21,801 nucleotides of DNA, from the IMG/VR virus record IMGVR_UViG_3300008217_003407, positions 1-21,801 of that record; one strand, written 5' to 3'. This DNA comes from a virus. The notes below the pieces were generated by a model. That model was given only the letters and a program-made list of their open reading frames with translations, ran no database searches and was not told the origin of the DNA. Position 1 is the stretch's first letter; each line of letters opens with the position of its first letter. A program made the translations under genes and the position numbers. This document shows positions 1 through 5,989 of the stretch, piece after piece.

Positions 1-117
1 GCGGCTTGGGAAGTCTAGGCATATCTGGCATAGCCAGCTTGGGAATTCTGGCACGTCTCTCGGGTCCGTGTTACGCGCCTTGCTGGCCTCTAGTTGCCAC
101 AACTCGTGGTCCGTCAT
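1..117 (-). CDS. Small Cys-containing protein, C-terminus cut by window edge
   Basis: An open frame starts at an ATG at 115-117 on the minus strand and runs off the left edge without a stop (39 codons visible, beginning MTDHELWQLEASKAR). A strong AAGGAAGG ribosome site lies about 8 bases upstream of the ATG, which is the main reason to accept so short a frame. The visible part ends with a CxxC pair (LCQICLDF), which could be half of a zinc site. It lies downstream of the 66-aa gene on the same strand with an 85-base gap, so the two probably share the promoter at 443-472. I do not recognise the family. Small Cys-pair proteins on the strand opposite the late genes are often early phage genes, but that is inference. 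Confidence 0.5.
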   Translation of the reverse strand, partial: MTDHELWQLEASKARNTDPRDVPEFPSWLCQICLDFPSR

Positions 118-202
118 GTTGTGTTCCTTCCTTTGGTGCTTCGAATGTTGCGCGGTGCTAGTTGGTGGCGATGCGTGGCCGCGTTACGTGCTCGGCGTGT
201 GT

Positions 203-403
203 CTAGTAGCCTAGCCAGTCCCGAAGATCTGCGATGGCGTAATAGTTTTTGACGCCTAGATTAGCGTTGAAGCTGGCGGGGCATTCGACCGACTCTAGCG
301 TGCACGGACCAACACAGACTGTGCACTGGTCCGGCGTCCAACCGTGTTGGGCTATGATGCGCTCGGCTTGTTCTCTATCGACGGAGGCTCTAAGGTCGTG
401 CAT
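203..403 (-). CDS. 66-aa Cys-rich small protein
   Basis: The protein begins MHDLRASVDREQAERIIAQH and has a CTVCVGPC cluster near the middle (C-x2-C-x3-C, with another Cys further on), suggesting metal binding or a structural knuckle. An AGGAG ribosome site (413-417) is spaced 9 bases from the ATG, and a sigma70-like promoter lies just upstream at 443-472. Start, ribosome site and promoter together make this a believable gene despite its size. It and the partial gene at 1-117 are the only genes on the minus strand, divergent from the structural operon. Function unknown; an early or regulatory role is a guess from the divergent layout. Confidence 0.55.
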   Translation of the reverse strand: MHDLRASVDREQAERIIAQHGWTPDQCTVCVGPCTLESVECPASFNANLGVKNYYAIADLRDWLGY

Positions 404-442
404 GTGGTGCGTCTCCTGGTGTGTGATTGGTTGTCGTGAACC

Positions 443-472
443 ATAGTAGTCTAGGTGGACGGCTCATGTCAA
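443..472 (-). promoter_or_regulatory. Sigma70-like promoter for the leftward small genes
   Basis: On the minus strand a perfect TTGACA (467-472) is followed after 18 bases by TACTAT (443-448, 4 of 6 matches to TATAAT). This places a start of transcription near 436, about 33 bases upstream of the ATG at 403 and its AGGAG site. The perfect -35 box and suitable spacing in front of a gene with its own ribosome site make it a good prediction. Confidence 0.5.
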
Positions 473-599
473 GACCTGTGGGGTGGATATTTGAGGGATT
501 TTGACATGGGCCGGATTGACACCGCATCGGCACGGCTGCTAGGCTAGGACCGCCGAATGCACGTGGCCTCACAAGACTGGGGTAAAGAGCTCACTACGC

Positions 600-735
600 C
601 CTGTGGGTTCGAACGGCACTAAAGCCTAATGCTACGGAGAGTCTAGCCGTAGAGGCTGAAAAGCGATGGCGTAGAAGCGCCAATAAATTGCTGAGCGGCA
701 CCGTCCTGTATATGGGCGGCTTGCGCCCATTTTTC
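600..735 (+). ncRNA. Possible small structured RNA ending at an intrinsic terminator
   Basis: A plus-strand terminator at 712-734 has no plus-strand gene in front of it. The 110 bases before it contain a compound hairpin: AGCCT pairs with AGGCT around an inner CTACGG/CCGTAG stem (about 625-659). A second hairpin, TGGCG/CGCCA, lies at about 668-683. This is what a short terminated RNA would look like, but no convincing promoter is visible (TTGACA at 501 and 516 lack good -10 boxes at the right distance). It could instead simply block rightward transcripts entering the region. Low confidence. Confidence 0.2.
712..735 (+). terminator. Rho-independent terminator, plus strand
   Basis: A perfect 7-bp stem ATGGGCG/CGCCCAT (712-718 and 724-730) with a 5-base loop is followed by a run of five T (730-734). 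It is bracketed by an 8-bp inverted repeat, GTCCTGTA (703-710) and TACAGGAC (751-758). The T-run is only on the right, so it acts on rightward transcripts. Confidence 0.6.
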
Positions 736-750
736 TCAGCTAGCGTAGCC

Positions 751-905
751 TACAGGACCATCCGGGACGGCTGGATGTGGACCGGGGATATCGTCGCGGC
801 TGGAGAGCTGGAGCCCGTGGTCAAGCAGCATCCGACGGTGGCAGACGCGGCGGTGATTGGGGTCCCCGACCCCGAGCCCTCTTCGACCGACACGCCGCTA
901 CCATA
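751..905 (+). pseudogene. Decayed C-terminal fragment of an AMP-binding acyl-CoA synthetase/ligase
   Basis: Frame 751-905 reads YRTIRDGWMWTGDIV, then AAGELEPVVKQHPTVADAAV, then IGVPDPEP before drifting into unrelated sequence and a stop. DGWxxTGD(I/L) and (E)xE..L..HP.VA.AAV(I/V)GVPDP are hallmark segments of the acyl-CoA synthetase family C-terminal part. In intact members roughly 35-40 residues lie between them, including the hinge/A8 motif (GR.kd.I..gG..i.P); here they are joined directly, so an internal in-frame deletion is apparent. The rest of the enzyme (a ~500-residue protein) is absent, and the fragment has no credible start or ribosome site. It is most simply a host gene relic picked up by illegitimate recombination; a misassembly joint is the alternative. 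Confidence 0.6.
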
Positions 906-948
906 GCTACCATAGCGGAGAGCCCTCAGGGCCTAGCGCTAGGCCCTG
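895..948. repeat. Dyad cluster including a 22-bp perfect palindrome
   Basis: CCGCTA (895-900) and TAGCGG (913-918) form an inverted repeat enclosing two direct copies of GCTACCATA (897-905, 906-914). Immediately after comes a perfect 22-bp palindrome at 927-948 (CAGGGCCTAGC followed by its exact complement). There is no T-run, so a simple terminator is unlikely. Palindromes of this length are typical of protein-binding or cruciform sites. Confidence 0.6.
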
Positions 949-1046
949 GTAGTGGTGGTAGGTTCGGGGTTGTTTAACACTAAGGCGTGGGCAGTATCAC
1001 GCTGGCGGGATAACGTCGGTGCCGTAATCCCCCCGCGTTTTCCAGC

Positions 1047-1084
1047 ACGGGTTCTTTAATCCCCAAGCGAGCTGAAGAACCCGT
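1047..1084. repeat. 10-bp perfect inverted repeat
   Basis: ACGGGTTCTT (1047-1056) and AAGAACCCGT (1075-1084) are exact complements with an 18-base spacer. The right arm overlaps the second copy of a direct repeat GTTCTTTAA (1051-1059 and 1083-1091), so direct and inverted repeats interlock. This arrangement resembles binding sites for a replication, packaging or regulatory protein; which one is not determinable here. Confidence 0.55.
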
Positions 1085-1087
1085 TCT

Positions 1088-1142
1088 TTAACCGGCCGGC
1101 TGTGGCAGCGGAACGTGTTCCCTAGACCGCCCGGCCGGTTAA
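1088..1142. repeat. 12-bp perfect inverted repeat (TTAACCGGCCGG)
   Basis: TTAACCGGCCGG (1088-1099) and its complement CCGGCCGGTTAA (1131-1142) flank 31 bases. Weaker nested pairing (GCGG/CCGC at 1108-1111 and 1127-1130, GGAA/TTCC inside) fits one long hairpin. It ends about 90 bases before the first rightward gene and has no T-run. Candidate cos/pac or regulatory element. Confidence 0.55.
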
Positions 1143-1208
1143 GGATCCGGGTGCCTTTATATAGGAGATGTCATCTTTCGCGAGAATTGTAATGCTTTCC
1201 TGGTTCAT

Positions 1209-1232
1209 TTGTAGCTGTGCTACAATCCCGCC
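1209..1232 (+). promoter_or_regulatory. Extended -10 promoter with overlapping operator-like dyad; leaderless start
   Basis: TG-C-TACAAT (1218-1226) is an extended -10 box (TGn followed by a 5-of-6 TATAAT). No good -35 is visible, which extended -10 promoters tolerate. Transcription would begin about 7 bases on, at or beside the ATG at 1233, so the first mRNA would be leaderless; there is indeed no ribosome site before that ATG. A perfect dyad TTGTAGC-TGT-GCTACAA (1209-1225) sits over the -10 box, an ideal place for a repressor. Confidence 0.5.
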
Positions 1233-1466
1233 ATGGGTGATTCATCTGCTGGGTACTCGCGGCCATTATGTGGGGATTCCGGCTGTAAGTTTGCGGACGT
1301 GGCGCATCGGCACGTATTACGGAGGGCTATAGGGAAAGTGGGGGACACTGTGGAGGTACCTGAGTCTGAGGTAGAGCGCTGGGTTGTACGTGGGGAGCCT
1401 CGTGAGGGGGAGTTAGTGACATACGCGGTGAACGTCCATGCATGGGGTGGAGACCGATGGAACTAA
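1233..1466 (+). CDS. Hypothetical 77-aa protein, first gene of the rightward operon
   Basis: The protein begins MGDSSAGYSRPLCGDSGCKF and has a CGDSGC...HRH arrangement (residues 13-27) that could bind metal, followed by a segment reading like a small beta fold (GDTVEVPESEVERWVVRGEP). The start is chosen because the TACAAT box at 1221-1226 puts the transcript start on this ATG; there is no ribosome site, fitting a leaderless mRNA. It precedes the putative small terminase gene by six bases. No family recognised. A small head, packaging or regulatory protein would fit the position. Confidence 0.55.
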   Translation: MGDSSAGYSRPLCGDSGCKFADVAHRHVLRRAIGKVGDTVEVPESEVERWVVRGEPREGELVTYAVNVHAWGGDRWN

Positions 1467-1472
1467 GTTCTT

Positions 1473-2204
1473 GTGAGTGGGGTCACGCGGGGCATGTCTA
1501 AGGAGCTTTTGAAGAGGGGTGAGACGGCAGAGGGGGCGACGTTACGTCCTCCTGTATCTGGGAGCAGTGCTGAGAAGCGGTTCTCGGACAGGAAGTTATC
1601 GCGGCGGGGGGATGGCACGTTTTTATCGGAGTCTCAGACCTCTGCTATGGAGGACGAGTCGGTTGCGGTGAAGGAGTACATGGAGACTGTCCCTCTGGAG
1701 TATGTGGAGGGGTGGGAGGACTTTTCACAGACCAAGCGCAAGGTGTTATTTGTGCTGCCGTTCTCCAGGACCATCCAACATGCGGCCAAGCGTGTTGGCA
1801 CCACCGGCGGGTACATCCGTGTGGAGATGACTCGTGACCCTGTGTTCAAGGCGGCGGTCCACAAGGTCCAGAGGCGGGAGAAGCCCTCTCGCGGCACTAT
1901 CCTGCGTCACCTTGTGGACAAGGCGTTCATGGAGTTGTATCTGAAGCTCGACCAGGAGACTGACAGTCCTGCCGACGAGAAGATTCGCATCCAGGCCGCT
2001 GAGTGGGTCGTTGGGCGCTTCCACGAGACCTTGAAGACGGGTGCTCTGCCGCCGGGGATTGTGGGTGACGGCACCAGGGACGACGAAGAGCCGGAGGGCC
2101 TTGACGGGCTGGAGTTGTCTTGGGTCAGCAAGATCATCGACCAGCACGAAGAGGAAGCCGTTCATGATGAGCCAGACGGAGACAGCGTTCCCGGCGTCCC
2201 GTAG
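1473..2204 (+). CDS. Putative terminase small subunit (TerS)
   Basis: Small terminases recognise the phage pac/cos DNA and hand it to the large terminase. This 243-aa protein lies directly upstream of TerL, the usual place. Residues about 95-125 (SRTIQHAAKRVGTTGGYIRV followed by DPVFKAAV) look like the HTH pattern of phage TerS proteins, in which an 'AA..vG.s..tv..w..dp.F..al' helix-turn-helix is common. The N-terminal 60 residues are charged and low in complexity; the C-terminus is acidic (HEEEAVHDEPDGD), as often seen in TerS tails. The start is GTG at 1473; an in-frame ATG at 1494 (MSKELLKR) is an alternative, and neither has a strong ribosome site. Its 3' end overlaps a ribosome site and ATG (2164) that may belong to TerL. 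Assigned by position and HTH-like pattern, not a clear family match. Confidence 0.55.
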   Translation: MSGVTRGMSKELLKRGETAEGATLRPPVSGSSAEKRFSDRKLSRRGDGTFLSESQTSAMEDESVAVKEYMETVPLEYVEGWEDFSQTKRKVLFVLPFSRTIQHAAKRVGTTGGYIRVEMTRDPVFKAAVHKVQRREKPSRGTILRHLVDKAFMELYLKLDQETDSPADEKIRIQAAEWVVGRFHETLKTGALPPGIVGDGTRDDEEPEGLDGLELSWVSKIIDQHEEEAVHDEPDGDSVPGVP

Positions 2205-2275
2205 GGGCGAGGAGTACCAAGACGCAGACTAGGCGCGCTCCCGTCCGGCTGAAGTACGACCCGCATCCCGGCCAG
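2164..2275 (+). other. Likely true 5' end of terL, out of frame with the main ORF (+1 shift)
   Basis: A GAGG-rich ribosome site (GAAGAGGAAG, about 2149-2158) stands six bases before ATG 2164. That frame reads MMSQTETAFPASRRG and stops at TAG 2230-2232. The terL frame is open from 2171 and reads ARSTKTQTRRAPVRLKYDPHPGQ into the ATG at 2276; it includes the conserved adenine-binding PHPGQ motif but has no ATG, GTG or TTG. Losing one G of the GGGG run at 2203-2206, or a +1 ribosomal shift near the CGT-AGG-GGC codons, would join the two frames into one normal TerL N-terminus. A sequencing or assembly indel is the simplest explanation, a programmed shift the interesting one. Confidence 0.5.
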
Positions 2276-3658
2276 ATGGCCGTCCACCAGGCGCGGGCTG
2301 ACGGCGCACGGCGCATCGTCAGTAAGATTGGCCGCAGGTGGGGCAAGACCCGCTTCGGCATCGGTGACATGATAGAGGCCTACCATCATGTCCTCCAACA
2401 GCACCGCCCTGAGTCGATGGTCCCTCCCTTTCACGTCTGGCTGGTGGTCCCCAACTTCCCCCAGGCCCGGCAGCCCTGGAACGAGATGCAGCAACTCATC
2501 CCCAGAGAGTGGGTCACTCAGCTCAACCCGAGTGACTGGAACTTCTGGCTGCGGGGCAACGAGAGGTGGCAGCACCGCCAGGGGTTCGTCGAGGTCAAGA
2601 CGGCCCACGACCCCGACGCCCTCCAGACCACCGGCGTAGACTACCTGTGGATCGACGAGGCCCAAGACGTACCCAACGAGGCGTTCGAGAAAGTGCTGCC
2701 CGTGTCCAGGAGCCCAGGCGTCCTCGGCTGGCAGTACTTCGACGGGATACCGTCCCTGTACCCCGAGCACTGGTTCGAGCGTGCCTACCGGGAAGCCGAA
2801 CGCAACCCGCTGCACTTCTCCCATACCGCCACCTCCTTCGACAACCCGCTCCTGACCACCATCGACAAGGCCGAGATAGAGTCTGACCGAGAGGTGCTGT
2901 CCAATGCCGCATGGGAACGCTTGTACCTCGCGCAATACTCCGAGAACGCCGCCTTCTTCCGAAACGTATCTCAGTGCATCAGCGGCGACCTCCTCACTGA
3001 ACCTACTCCAGGGCGGCAATACATCGCCGGGCTGGATGTCGGCTGGACTAACGACCCCTCCGTTTTCATACTCATGGATATGGAATCAAGGAGAGTCGTC
3101 AACCACTGGGAATGGGACGGCTCGGTGAGCTGGGTCCAGACCCGTGAGCACATCATGGCCATCCACGACGAGTGGGGCCTCAAGACCATCATCTTCGACG
3201 CTTCCTCCGGTGGCGGCAAGGCCGTCGAGGAAGACCTGATGAACACTGGTCTGCCCGTCGAGCCGTTCGCCATCGTGGGAGAGCGACGCAAGGAATTGCT
3301 CGAGAGGCTGGCCGGCGCGACCGAACGGGCGACGATTTCGTTCCCGCCGATCCCGCAGCTTGTCAGACAGCTAAGGGCCATGCAGATGCGCCGGCTCCCC
3401 GCAGGCGCATACCGGCTCCAAGTGCCCAGGGGCGAGCACGACGACTATATCTTCGCGCTAGCCCTCGGCCTGACCGCTTGCATCGAGGCGAGGGCTCCGG
3501 TGTCCACGCCTCCCCGCGCCAGCTCCAGTCGGTACGTCCCGACACAGGCTGAGGTAGACGGACATGCTAGAATGCGCTCGAAGGGAGCCCAGATCATGCG
3601 CCTGGCCCGTTCGGAGCGCCTCAAGCGCCGAGCGGACATGGCGGACGTTGAGAGATGA
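2276..3658 (+). CDS. terL: Terminase large subunit (TerL), ATPase-nuclease
   Basis: The DNA-packaging motor and headful/cos nuclease. Counting from ATG 2276: Walker A IGRRWGKT at residues 18-25 (the phage-type variant), Walker B with catalytic Glu LWIDE at 124-128, and a likely coupling segment ATSFDNP at 185-191. The C-terminal RNase H-like nuclease has AGLDVGWTNDPSVF (Asp254), IIFDASSGGGK (Asp308) and a final acidic pair EHDDYIFALALG (389-390). All parts of a complete TerL are therefore present. The true N-terminus is almost certainly upstream: the frame is open back to 2171 and encodes the PHPGQ adenine-binding motif just before this ATG, but no normal start codon is in frame (see 2164-2275). 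The stop overlaps the next gene as ATGA. Codons favour C in the third position, as in the portal gene. Confidence 0.93.
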   Translation: MAVHQARADGARRIVSKIGRRWGKTRFGIGDMIEAYHHVLQQHRPESMVPPFHVWLVVPNFPQARQPWNEMQQLIPREWVTQLNPSDWNFWLRGNERWQHRQGFVEVKTAHDPDALQTTGVDYLWIDEAQDVPNEAFEKVLPVSRSPGVLGWQYFDGIPSLYPEHWFERAYREAERNPLHFSHTATSFDNPLLTTIDKAEIESDREVLSNAAWERLYLAQYSENAAFFRNVSQCISGDLLTEPTPGRQYIAGLDVGWTNDPSVFILMDMESRRVVNHWEWDGSVSWVQTREHIMAIHDEWGLKTIIFDASSGGGKAVEEDLMNTGLPVEPFAIVGERRKELLERLAGATERATISFPPIPQLVRQLRAMQMRRLPAGAYRLQVPRGEHDDYIFALALGLTACIEARAPVSTPPRASSSRYVPTQAEVDGHARMRSKGAQIMRLARSERLKRRADMADVER

Positions 3659-4080
3659 CCGTGACGGGGAACGCTGGGTATCGCTACCTATTAGAAACGA
3701 TTTACGGCCAGAAGCTCATGGAGAAGCAGATTTCGGCAGAGGTGAGAGTTTTTGTAGACAGCGAGTTGCGTGAACATGCCCTTCCGAAAGCGGGTGAGTA
3801 TAAACGGAATATTCCTGTTGAGGAACGCGCCAATCTTGTCCGGCTGCGGTTTGGGCTTGATGACGACAGCCCAAAGACTTTTACAGAGATAGCAGAGATA
3901 TACGGGATTTCGCACAGTCTTCCTTCCCAGTTGATATCTAAGATTCTGCGCGGGTTGCGCCGTCCACGTACAGCCTGGCCGCTCCGTCAATTGATGATTG
4001 AGGATGGACTTGGTCTCGACCCTGATGAGCCGATCCCAGGGCCGAAACCCTACTGGTACTATTACGAGGGTAGCTCATGA
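3655..4080 (+). CDS. Stand-alone sigma70 region-4-like protein
   Basis: Residues about 58-114 follow the primary sigma factor domain 4 from end to end: RANLVRLRFGLDDDSPKTF (like REAKVLRMRFGID...T), TEIAEIYGIS (first HTH helix), then KILRGLRRPRTAWPLRQLM (like KALRKLRHPSRS..LR). Domain 4 normally binds the beta-flap of RNA polymerase and the -35 box. Here the recognition-helix residues that contact -35 (RER.RQ in RpoD) are replaced by HSLPSQ, with a Pro in the helix, so -35 binding is probably lost or altered. Regions 1-3 are absent. Known phage parallels are small sigma-4-like co-activators such as T4 gp33. The gene overlaps TerL and portal by ATGA at both ends, yet uses noticeably more A/T in third codon positions than either. 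The tail (residues 124-131, DEPIPGPK) is encoded by a 25-bp stretch repeated at 18078. Confidence 0.7.
   Translation: MTVTGNAGYRYLLETIYGQKLMEKQISAEVRVFVDSELREHALPKAGEYKRNIPVEERANLVRLRFGLDDDSPKTFTEIAEIYGISHSLPSQLISKILRGLRRPRTAWPLRQLMIEDGLGLDPDEPIPGPKPYWYYYEGSS
4023..4047 (+). repeat. 25-bp exact repeat, copy 1 (encodes DEPIPGPK)
   Basis: The 25 bases from 4023 (TGATGAGCCGATCCC...) recur without a mismatch at 18078-18102, 14 kb away, in the same reading frame but inside an unrelated gene. Here they encode the C-terminal tail of the sigma-4-like protein. Identity at silent positions argues for recent copying or recombination rather than convergence on a peptide. Confidence 0.8.
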
Positions 4081-5966
4081 CAATGTCCGCAACCAGCACT
4101 GCCGCCAACGGCGCTCGGCCTTCGACTGACTCAGGCGACGAGTCCGCGCCTGCTCCGACGTTCGAGCGCATCAAACAGCTCTCTACGGAGTCCGACACCT
4201 CCTTCCGTGCGTTCCACAGCCAGTGCAAGCTGGAAGAGGACTACTACTTTCTCCGCCGTCCCGTTCCTGCTCCCCAGGGCATAGACCCGACCCGGCCCGC
4301 CACCGCTCGCGCCATCGTTGACGTGGCCACTGACCACGTCGATGTCAACAACATCACCATCGATATCCCGCTCATGCTCCGCTCCAAGGCCAGGGCCGAG
4401 CGCATCAAAAAGCTCTACCTCGGTATCTGGGCCAACATCCGAGAACCCGTGCTGAGAACGGCCGTCAAACATGCCTTCACCTACGGCATTGGGTGGCTGC
4501 AACCAATGGTAAAGGCCGATCTGTGGTTCGACGCCCCCAAGATGAGCGACTACGGTGTCACCCTTGAGAACGGCGAGGTCATGCTCGTGCGCGAGCAGCA
4601 GTATAAGGAAGACCTCCAGAACTTCATGGAGCGGCGCCGTGTCACCTTCCCCTTCGTCTGCCGGAACGTCAACCCCAGGGAGTTGCGTTGGGACGACTCG
4701 GCCACAGGGCCGAACTGGGTCATTCGCAAGGTCCAGTCCAGTCGCGGCGACATCAAACGACGGTTCCCCAACTGGGTCGGCATGGGTTCTCGGCCCGACT
4801 CCGACCCTACGACCTGGATAGAGTATTGGGACCACCGCTACTACGCCTATCTGGCCGACAACGAGTTCGTGCAGAAGCCGACCGAGCACGGCTACGGGTT
4901 CCTGCCCTTCTTCCCTGTCCGGTCCGCCAGCACGATAGACTGGGACGCCGGCAAGCCGGAAGACCGCTACCAGGGCATCCTGTACCCCGTGCATCAGCTA
5001 CTCGACTCCGAGGCGAGGCTGGTGACTCAGGTGGAGGCCATCCTGCGGAAGGTGGCATGGGTCACACTCGACATCTATGGTCCCCGCCATAGCGCCCAGC
5101 AGGTGGAAGACCAGTATGAGGTGTTCAGCGGCAAGAACATCATCCCGCCCGGCGTCGAGGTCAAGTCGAGCCCTGTGATTCAACTGCCGCCCGACCTCCT
5201 CGGCCACCTGGCGAGGATACAGACGATGATCGAGGAAGCGACCTTCCCCAATGTCGTCAGGGGATTGCGCCCCACAGGGGTGTCCACGGGCTTTGGTGTC
5301 TCCGTGCTGGCCGGCATGGGTCGGCTGCGCTTCCAGGGAGTGGCTGACGGCATCTCCAGAGCGGTCGAGGCCTGCAACTCCGGCTTCGCACGGATGCTGG
5401 AGAACGTCCTTCGGTCCAGCGTCACCGTTCACGCCCGTTCGGAGGTACACAGCTTCGATGAGACCATCAAGCCGTCAGATATCAATGGCTACTACGAGAA
5501 TATCGTTACATTTAAGGCCGAAGCGCCCGAGGAGAGAGAGAGGGAAGCCCTCCTCGGCCTGCAATTACGTCGCGAAGGTGTTATTTCACTCTATGAGGCC
5601 CAGCGTCGTGCCGGGATTGCAAATCCTCTGGACGAGCAGAACCAGATAGCTGCGGAGGAACTGCTGAAGGAGCTCCGGCCCGAGCAGCTAGAGCGGCTGC
5701 GTGCGAGGCTTGGGAGCAACCAGCAGGCCCAGCAACAGCAGGCCGGTGGCGGTCCGCCGAATCTCGGCAACCAATTTCTGCCAGGCCAGGGCCAGCTACA
5801 ACGCCCAGGGGAGAGGAACATCCAGCAGGCACGGGTGTCGGCGCGGGACGGCCAGCCCTCGGTCTTCCCGCGGGGCAATAGCGGGCTGGATATCTTGGGG
5901 CGGCAGCTCGGCACGGCGGCAGGCGGTACAGTCGGGCTCCCCACTGGCCAGAGCGTGAGACGATAG
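4077..5966 (+). CDS. Portal protein
   Basis: At 629 aa, placed right after terL and its ATGA-coupled neighbour, this matches the length and pattern of podovirus/siphovirus-type portal proteins, which form the dodecameric ring through which DNA enters and leaves the head. Supporting segments are an N-terminal helical region with many aromatic and charged residues (LEEDYYFLRRP; ARAIVDVATDHV), a beta-rich wing (about residues 240-270, WIEYWDHRYYAYLADNEFVQ), a long helical stem region (DSEARLVTQVEAILRKVAW) and a crown-like helical C-terminus (EEREREALLGLQLRREGVIS). The last 90 residues are Gln/Gly-rich and likely disordered. ATG 4077 overlaps the previous stop; ATG 4083 is a possible alternative. 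Strong third-position C bias. Identification rests on position and overall pattern. Confidence 0.85.
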   Translation: MTMSATSTAANGARPSTDSGDESAPAPTFERIKQLSTESDTSFRAFHSQCKLEEDYYFLRRPVPAPQGIDPTRPATARAIVDVATDHVDVNNITIDIPLMLRSKARAERIKKLYLGIWANIREPVLRTAVKHAFTYGIGWLQPMVKADLWFDAPKMSDYGVTLENGEVMLVREQQYKEDLQNFMERRRVTFPFVCRNVNPRELRWDDSATGPNWVIRKVQSSRGDIKRRFPNWVGMGSRPDSDPTTWIEYWDHRYYAYLADNEFVQKPTEHGYGFLPFFPVRSASTIDWDAGKPEDRYQGILYPVHQLLDSEARLVTQVEAILRKVAWVTLDIYGPRHSAQQVEDQYEVFSGKNIIPPGVEVKSSPVIQLPPDLLGHLARIQTMIEEATFPNVVRGLRPTGVSTGFGVSVLAGMGRLRFQGVADGISRAVEACNSGFARMLENVLRSSVTVHARSEVHSFDETIKPSDINGYYENIVTFKAEAPEEREREALLGLQLRREGVISLYEAQRRAGIANPLDEQNQIAAEELLKELRPEQLERLRARLGSNQQAQQQQAGGGPPNLGNQFLPGQGQLQRPGERNIQQARVSARDGQPSVFPRGNSGLDILGRQLGTAAGGTVGLPTGQSVRR

Positions 5967-5989
5967 CTGCGGTTTGGGGTATTTGACCG

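Larger units (their letters stand above)
404..1232. other. 829-base divergent non-coding region upstream of the terminase genes
   Basis: No convincing intact gene is present. Going rightwards it holds: a leftward promoter (443-472); a structured stretch with hairpins at 634-654 (CTACGG/CCGTAG) and about 668-683 (TGGCG/CGCCA); an intrinsic terminator (712-734); a fragment of an acyl-CoA ligase gene (751-905); a run of dyads between 895 and 1142; and a rightward promoter at 1209-1232. Cos and pac sites commonly lie next to terminase genes, and origins or attachment sites are often dyad-rich, so this is the best place in the window to look for one. The assignment to any of these is inference. 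Confidence 0.5.

Noticed and set aside
390-572. 60-aa minus-strand ORF over the leftward promoter
   Set aside because: It covers the promoter and ribosome site of the better-supported 203-403 gene and has no ribosome site of its own.
590-630. GGTTCGAA motif (607-614) as a tRNA T-arm, or an attachment site in a tRNA 3' end
   Set aside because: The flanking bases do not form the 5-bp T-stem on either strand, and no matching acceptor, D or anticodon arms can be drawn.
1150-1180. TTATATAGGAGA resembling the start of a T7-type phage promoter
   Set aside because: Only the initiation end matches; the upstream recognition half is absent, no second copy was noticed, and no phage RNA polymerase gene is in the window.
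2203-2232. prfB-like programmed frameshift (SD-like sequence close to a slippery stop codon)
   Set aside because: The GAGGAG sequence is about 16 bases from the TAG, too far for the prfB mechanism, so only a more general +1 shift or an indel is proposed.
2162-3019. 285-aa minus-strand ORF opposite terL
   Set aside because: Antisense shadow caused by strong third-position C in terL; no ribosome site or recognisable motif.
4131-4994. 287-aa minus-strand ORF opposite the portal gene
   Set aside because: Antisense shadow of a C-ending codon gene; composition not protein-like.
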